From an uncultured Caryophanales bacterium (lineage in GTDB: Bacteria; Bacillota_I; Bacilli_A; RFN20; CAG-826): a stretch of 8,205 nucleotides of DNA. The stretch spans positions 1 to 8,205 of the forward strand of contig CAMKAQ010000030.1 of assembly GCA_946410525.1 (NCBI GenBank). The letters run 5' to 3'. Each line of letters begins with the position of its first letter. Within the stretch, counting starts at the first letter, position 1. Positions 5,555-8,205 of this stretch are shown here, piece by piece. Position numbers and translations under genes: made by a program. The notes under the pieces were generated by a model. That model was not told the origin of the DNA. It ran no database searches and saw only the letters and a program-made list of their open reading frames with translations.

Positions 5555-6058
5555 TTAGTTGATCTTCTCGAATTCTGGCTCTGGCTCCTCAACGGACAGG
5601 GCTTTTTCGATTACGACCTTGTTGAGAGGTCTGTCTTGGAATCCGGTTTTGACGGAGGCAATCTTGTCAACGACATCCATGCCTTCGATGACATGTCCGA
5701 AGGCGGCATATTGGCCATCGAGGAAAAGGTCGTCTTTGTCACAGATGAAGAACTGGGAGCCTGCGCTGTTAGGATTCATGGCACGGGCCATTGAGATGAC
5801 GCCTCTCTTATGAGAGAGTTCATTCTTCACACCGTTGGAGCGGAATTCGCCTTTGATGGAATACCCTGGGCCACCGGTGCCGTTGCCTAATGGGCATCCA
5901 CCCTGGATCATGAAGCCTTTGATGATGCGATGGAAGGTAAGGCCATCATAGAAACCTTTGTTAACAAGAGAAACGAAGTTTGCAGAACTGATTGGGGCGT
6001 TCTTGTAATCGAGCTCGATTTTGATTTCGCCCATGTTCGCGATTTTGAGAATAATCAT
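5555..6058 (-). CDS. ppiB: Cyclophilin-type peptidyl-prolyl cis-trans isomerase
   Basis: A 167-residue single-domain cyclophilin, which speeds cis-trans isomerisation of proline peptide bonds in folding proteins. It has no signal peptide, so it acts in the cytosol. The active-site blocks are present: FHRIIKGFMIQGG (42-54) with catalytic R44, F48 and Q52; NSAGSQFFI (97-105) with Q102 and F104; LDGQYAAFGHV (113-123) with F120 and H122. Y117 replaces the tryptophan of human cyclophilin A, common in bacteria. An acidic tail (EEPEPEFE) follows the fold. I start at 6058 because AAGGAG (6070-6065) lies six bases before it; the upstream in-frame ATG at 6082 has no SD. Its stop codon directly abuts the Nudix stop codon in convergent orientation, with no terminator between. 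Confidence 0.95.
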   Translation of the reverse strand: MIILKIANMGEIKIELDYKNAPISSANFVSLVNKGFYDGLTFHRIIKGFMIQGGCPLGNGTGGPGYSIKGEFRSNGVKNELSHKRGVISMARAMNPNSAGSQFFICDKDDLFLDGQYAAFGHVIEGMDVVDKIASVKTGFQDRPLNKVVIEKALSVEEPEPEFEKIN

Positions 6059-6084
6059 ATTAATCTCCTTTTTGGCATTCATTA

Positions 6085-6090
6085 ATTATA
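6085..6090 (-). promoter_or_regulatory. -10 element of ppiB
   Basis: TATAAT (6090-6085, minus strand) would start transcription near 6078, about 20 bases before the ATG at 6058 and upstream of its SD. No convincing -35 is found at the right distance (AAACCA at 6113-6108). This placement also puts the ATG at 6082 outside the transcript, supporting the shorter start. Confidence 0.45.
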
Positions 6091-6120
6091 CTTCGAGAGT
6101 TGCCAAATGGTTTTATTTCT

Positions 6121-6126
6121 TTTAAT
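6121..6126 (+). promoter_or_regulatory. Possible -10 element of the gene at 6136
   Basis: TTTAAT lies nine bases before the ATG at 6136, so transcription would begin very close to the start codon. A TTGCCA (6100-6105) upstream is -35-like but only 15 bases away, shorter than optimal. No SD lies between the hexamer and the ATG. Confidence 0.35.
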
Positions 6127-6135
6127 GTTTTCATT

Positions 6136-6630
6136 ATGAAAAAACCAACAGACGATTTAACCAAAGCAAAACTCATTTATAGCGGAGAGCTCTTCCTCTT
6201 CGCGATTGTCGCCGCTGTCATTGCGACCCTCACCCTCACCGGTGTCATCGGCATGAGCGACACCAAAGTAACCTGGTTCACCTGGATTACCCTTATCGGC
6301 GGAACCATTCTCATCGGAAACACCATCTGGTTCTTCGCTTCCAAAAAGAAAAGGGCGAAAGGCTCGATGCTCGACACGCTCCTTCTCATCCCTGTCCCAT
6401 GCGCGATGATTCCGATCGACATCATCCACCTCGTCAACGGGGCGATTCCGAATGAGGATTACAAATTCATCATCTCCGCTGCTCTCTTCTATGTGACTGC
6501 GATCTATGTCATTGAAGGCATCTACCACTGGTTCAACCCTCTCCCGCTTCTTGTTGAAGCCGCTAAGGAAGAGGATGAGAAAAAAGAAGAAAACCCTGAC
6601 AAATCCCATTCGGATCCTGACTTCGAATAA
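6136..6630 (+). CDS. Four-helix membrane protein with an acidic C-terminal tail, unknown function
   Basis: The 164-residue product has four likely membrane helices at about residues 14-39, 45-68, 78-100 and 109-133, with a basic loop between helices 2 and 3 (SKKKRAKG, 69-76), which by the positive-inside rule is cytoplasmic and puts both ends in the cytoplasm. The C-terminal tail (141-164) is strongly charged and acid-rich (EEDEKKEEN). No catalytic, transporter or ligand-binding motif is recognisable. The gene is monocistronic: divergent from ppiB and ending at a strong terminator shared with rubrerythrin. The ATG at 6136 has no SD. The frame could be extended to a TTG at 6100, but that also lacks an SD and would put polar residues and ppiB promoter sequence in the protein, so I reject it. 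Confidence 0.8.
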   Translation: MKKPTDDLTKAKLIYSGELFLFAIVAAVIATLTLTGVIGMSDTKVTWFTWITLIGGTILIGNTIWFFASKKKRAKGSMLDTLLLIPVPCAMIPIDIIHLVNGAIPNEDYKFIISAALFYVTAIYVIEGIYHWFNPLPLLVEAAKEEDEKKEENPDKSHSDPDFE

Positions 6631-6634
6631 AGAA

Positions 6635-6667
6635 AAAGACCGGCAAATCACCGGTCTTTCTTTTTTT
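6635..6667. terminator. Strong bidirectional terminator between convergent genes
   Basis: AAAGACCGG (6635-6643) and CCGGTCTTT (6651-6659) form a perfect 9-bp stem around a seven-base loop. On the plus strand it is followed by CTTTTTTT; on the minus strand by T-rich TTTCTTT. It begins four bases after the stop of the gene at 6136 and lies eight bases beyond the rubrerythrin stop on the other strand, so it serves both. Confidence 0.93.
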
Positions 6668-6675
6668 AGCTTAGA

Positions 6676-7215
6676 TTAATAGTTCTTGGCTTCGAGCTCG
6701 AAGTAGGACTGTGGATGCATGCAGACTGGGCAGATTTTTGGAGCCATCTTTCCGATGACGATGTGTCCGCAGTTGCGGCATTTCCAAACGGCGACGTCCT
6801 TGGCGACATAGACGACTCCGCCTTTGACGTTCTCTAAGAGTTTCCTATATCTCTCTTCGTGGTGCTTTTCGATGGCGCCGACCATTCTGAATTTGGCAGC
6901 GATCTCTTTGAAGCCTTCTTCGTCAGCGATCTTAGCGAATGAGTCATACATATCGGTCCATTCGTAGTTCTCACCGTTGGCGGCTGCTTCTAAGTTAGAG
7001 GCGGTATCTTTGATCTCTCCGCCTTCAAGATATTTGAACCAGAGTTTGGCGTGCTCTTTCTCGTTTTCGGCTGTCTCAAGGAAGATAGCGGCGATCTGCT
7101 CATATCCTTCCTTCTTGGCTTTTGATGCGAAGTAGGTGTACTTGTTGCGGGCTTGGGATTCACCGGCAAAAGCTTCCATCAAACATTTTTCGGTCTTTGA
7201 TCCTTTTAATTCCAT
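6676..7215 (-). CDS. rbr: Rubrerythrin
   Basis: A 179-residue classical rubrerythrin: a ferritin-like diiron domain plus a C-terminal rubredoxin domain, a cytosolic enzyme that reduces hydrogen peroxide to water in anaerobes and microaerophiles. Diiron ligands visible by comparison with Desulfovibrio rubrerythrin are E19 (in GES), E52 and H55 (ExxH), E85, and E116 with H119 (second ExxH). The residue matching Glu97 of that protein is Asp (D88, in EWTDMY). The rubredoxin iron site is C146-x2-C149 and C162-x2-C165. AAGGAG (7230-7225) lies nine bases before the ATG, and TATAAT (7244-7239) is upstream. It is monocistronic, with terminators on both sides. I see no PerR box. Confidence in family is very high. 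Confidence 0.96.
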   Translation of the reverse strand: MELKGSKTEKCLMEAFAGESQARNKYTYFASKAKKEGYEQIAAIFLETAENEKEHAKLWFKYLEGGEIKDTASNLEAAANGENYEWTDMYDSFAKIADEEGFKEIAAKFRMVGAIEKHHEERYRKLLENVKGGVVYVAKDVAVWKCRNCGHIVIGKMAPKICPVCMHPQSYFELEAKNY

Positions 7216-7238
7216 ATTATGTGGCTCCTTATGAAACC

Positions 7239-7267
7239 ATTATATCGAGAAAAAGAAAAAGCGTTAA
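7239..7267 (-). promoter_or_regulatory. Promoter of rubrerythrin
   Basis: TATAAT (7244-7239) is preceded after 17 bases by TTAACG (7267-7262), a four-of-six -35 match. The -35 lies inside the terminator hairpin of the upstream gene. The predicted transcript starts near 7232, just before the SD AAGGAG at 7230-7225, so the leader is short, about 17 bases. Confidence 0.55.
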
Positions 7268-7277
7268 TCAAACGCTT
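7245..7277 (-). terminator. Terminator overlapping the stop of the membrane-protein gene
   Basis: On the minus strand AAGCGTT (7277-7271) and AACGCTT (7265-7259) form a 7-bp stem around TGATT, followed by TTTTCTTTTTCTC. The stop codon TAA (7278-7276) runs into the first arm. It separates the membrane-protein gene from rubrerythrin. Confidence 0.85.
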
Positions 7278-7908
7278 AGTTTTCTTTCAAAACGGGGGTC
7301 TTCTTCCACCTACTTAGCTCAACGATGCCAAACGTTGAGATCAGGACCGGCAAGGAGAAGGAGACGAGCTCGATGTAATCCTCGAGTTCTAAGGAAGATA
7401 GATCCTTATATACGAAGAAGATGATTAGGCAAAGGCAAGAGACGATGATGGCCGCGATGATGCCGGCAAGGGTTGATGGCCACCACATCGATGGCTTATC
7501 AGCGGTCTTAGCGGCGAAGAAGAGGGCGCATGGGATGATCTCGATGAGAATCGTGCCGAAGACCTCGAAGACGATTTCATTCGCGACAGGGTTATTGAAT
7601 ACGGCGTCAGGAATCATCGTTATGGCGCATATGCCTTGAATAAGAACGCCAACCCAGGCGATGAGGAAGGCCAAGGAGAAGTATTTCCTTTCTCTTACCT
7701 CTTCGTGGTTCTTCCAGATGGCGACTATGAAGAAGATGAGGCCTAGCGAAGCGAGTATCTCAATACCTCTGAAGAGATAGACATACCATTCCCCGCCGTT
7801 AATCGCCGTATAGACAATAAGAAAAATGGAGAGAGCGATGTTCACAAAGTCATATATCTCAAAACCCCAGGTCTTGAATTCAAAGGGTTTTCTCTCTTCT
7901 TTTTCCAT
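7276..7908 (-). CDS. Six-helix integral membrane protein of unknown function
   Basis: With the start at 7908 the product has 210 residues and likely membrane helices at about 17-37, 48-66, 77-98, 112-133, 145-167 and 179-197, with short polar termini (MEKEERKPFEFK at the front). Repeated Glu within helices (for example E111, E115, E123) and Trp at 142-143 are notable, but no known motif emerges. An in-frame ATG at 7944 exists upstream; I reject it because a complete promoter (TTGCGA, 17 bases, TATAAT) lies between the two, ending seven bases before 7908. There is no SD at 7908, so translation is probably leaderless. The six-helix plan resembles the product of 339-992 in size but I see no convincing sequence match between them. 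Confidence 0.82.
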   Translation of the reverse strand: MEKEERKPFEFKTWGFEIYDFVNIALSIFLIVYTAINGGEWYVYLFRGIEILASLGLIFFIVAIWKNHEEVRERKYFSLAFLIAWVGVLIQGICAITMIPDAVFNNPVANEIVFEVFGTILIEIIPCALFFAAKTADKPSMWWPSTLAGIIAAIIVSCLCLIIFFVYKDLSSLELEDYIELVSFSLPVLISTFGIVELSRWKKTPVLKEN

Positions 7909-7915
7909 AGAAAAG

Positions 7916-7944
7916 ATTATAGAAAAAAGGAAAATGCTTCGCAA
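7916..7944 (-). promoter_or_regulatory. Promoter of the membrane-protein gene at 7908
   Basis: TTGCGA (7944-7939) and TATAAT (7921-7916) are 17 bases apart, the optimal spacing, with a perfect -10. The -10 ends seven bases before the ATG at 7908, so the predicted transcript begins at the start codon. This is the best-formed promoter for a leaderless gene in the window. Confidence 0.7.
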
Positions 7945-7953
7945 ATCCTCTCT

Positions 7954-8205
7954 CTATTTCGCTTTTTTGCTTCTGACGATGAAGAAAGGGATATCGATGA
8001 TGAGCATTAAGAGCAAAGCAATAAGAGCAAGAGGAAGAATGTCTTCCACCGCTCCAGAAGATTGGGCGTTGGAGATAAGACCGCCAACAGATGGTTTGGA
8101 GGCTGAGGTCGCGCTAAGGACCTCGCTCATGATGCAGACCTTCATGCTAAGACCTAAGCTCTGCGCGATTGAGAGTCTTGCATAAGCAAAAGCGTCTGGC
8201 CAAAG
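7954..8205 (-). CDS. C-terminal end of a membrane-anchored protein (gene runs off the right edge)
   Basis: The frame is open to the window edge on the minus strand, from LWPDAFAYARLSIAQ through to a TAG stop, so the ATG at 8145 is an internal Met, not the start. The 83 visible residues end in one strongly hydrophobic segment (LPLALIALLLMLIIDIPFF) followed by RSKKAK. A single C-terminal helix with a positive tail and an aspartate near its end is the layout of extracytoplasmic proteins anchored by their C-terminus, such as some von Willebrand A or amidotransferase-like surface proteins. That assignment is a guess from the tail alone; no domain is visible. No clear terminator separates it from the next gene, 45 bases downstream. 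Confidence 0.7.
   Translation of the reverse strand, partial: LWPDAFAYARLSIAQSLGLSMKVCIMSEVLSATSASKPSVGGLISNAQSSGAVEDILPLALIALLLMLIIDIPFFIVRSKKAK

Noticed and set aside
6059..6082. Eight extra N-terminal codons for cyclophilin, starting at 6082
   Set aside because: No SD before 6082, while AAGGAG sits at the right distance before 6058; family members begin near this Met; the -10 at 6090-6085 would start transcription after 6082.
6157..6651. Long open frame (164 codons) on the minus strand opposite the four-helix protein
   Set aside because: It is antisense to a gene with clear membrane helices; its translation is rich in Asp, Arg and Glu without family resemblance, and it runs through the terminator at 6635-6667.
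339..7908. Paralogy of the two six-helix membrane proteins (339-992 and 7276-7908)
   Set aside because: Similar size and helix count only; loop lengths and residue patterns do not match by eye.
7909..7944. Twelve extra N-terminal codons for the membrane protein, starting at 7944
   Set aside because: The stretch is occupied by a complete promoter (7916-7944) and has no SD.
8143..8145. A 63-residue small protein starting at 8145
   Set aside because: The frame stays open upstream to the window edge and has no SD before 8145, so the Met is internal to a longer gene.
1..8205. CRISPR array, insertion sequence, integron or prophage
   Set aside because: No regularly spaced repeats, transposase or integrase frames, or terminal inverted repeats were seen; the tRNA-Thr is not followed by an integrase or a repeated tRNA 3' end within the window.

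Overview
The window reads as a stretch of chromosome from a low-to-moderate GC Firmicutes/Bacilli-type bacterium, probably an anaerobic or gut-associated relative of the Mollicutes. The evidence is Gram-positive style promoters (TATAAT, TRTG-extended -10), Hsp33, a two-domain rubrerythrin, a lipoprotein with a classic lipobox, a tRNA with encoded CCA, and a Memo/AMMECR1 fusion of the kind seen in anaerobes. All visible Trp codons in recognised genes are TGG. Ten stops are TAA and one is TAG; no gene ends in TGA. The exact taxon cannot be fixed from the sequence alone. I see no mobile element, CRISPR array or phage gene, and no intergenic stretch exceeds about 210 bases.

Layout. Positions 1-79 hold the start of a lipoprotein gene on the minus strand. 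Next is a tRNA-Thr(CGT) with its own promoter and terminator (184-334). A two-gene minus-strand operon follows: a Memo/LigB-AMMECR1 fusion protein (994-2379) and a six-helix membrane protein (339-992), separated by one base. A TetR-type regulator (2592-3158) is divergent from this operon and is the obvious candidate for controlling it. Downstream on the plus strand lie hslO/Hsp33 (3222-4127), an unrecognised 259-residue protein (4167-4946) and a Nudix hydrolase of ADP-ribose pyrophosphatase type (4949-5554); the last two are two bases apart. A cyclophilin (5555-6058, minus) meets the Nudix gene stop codon to stop codon. A four-helix membrane protein (6136-6630, plus) and rubrerythrin (6676-7215, minus) converge on a strong bidirectional terminator. 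A six-helix membrane protein (7276-7908, minus) and the C-terminal end of a membrane-anchored protein (7954-8205, minus) close the window.

Function. Hsp33 (oxidation-activated chaperone), rubrerythrin (peroxide reduction), cyclophilin (protein folding) and an ADP-ribose-type Nudix enzyme (clearance of damaged nucleotide derivatives) give the middle of the window a stress and protein-quality flavour. They are separate transcription units and not one defined system.

The most interesting signals are not gene families. Several genes have no Shine-Dalgarno sequence and instead carry a -10-like hexamer 7-9 bases before the start codon (AMMECR1 fusion, the two unrecognised membrane proteins at 6136 and 7908, possibly the 259-residue gene), which suggests leaderless mRNAs. 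The others (lipoprotein, tetR, Nudix, ppiB, rubrerythrin) have good SD sites. The short region before hslO combines an extended -10, two mutually exclusive hairpins and a 12-codon ORF ending just before the hslO start. I found no compelling evidence for a wholly new multi-gene system.
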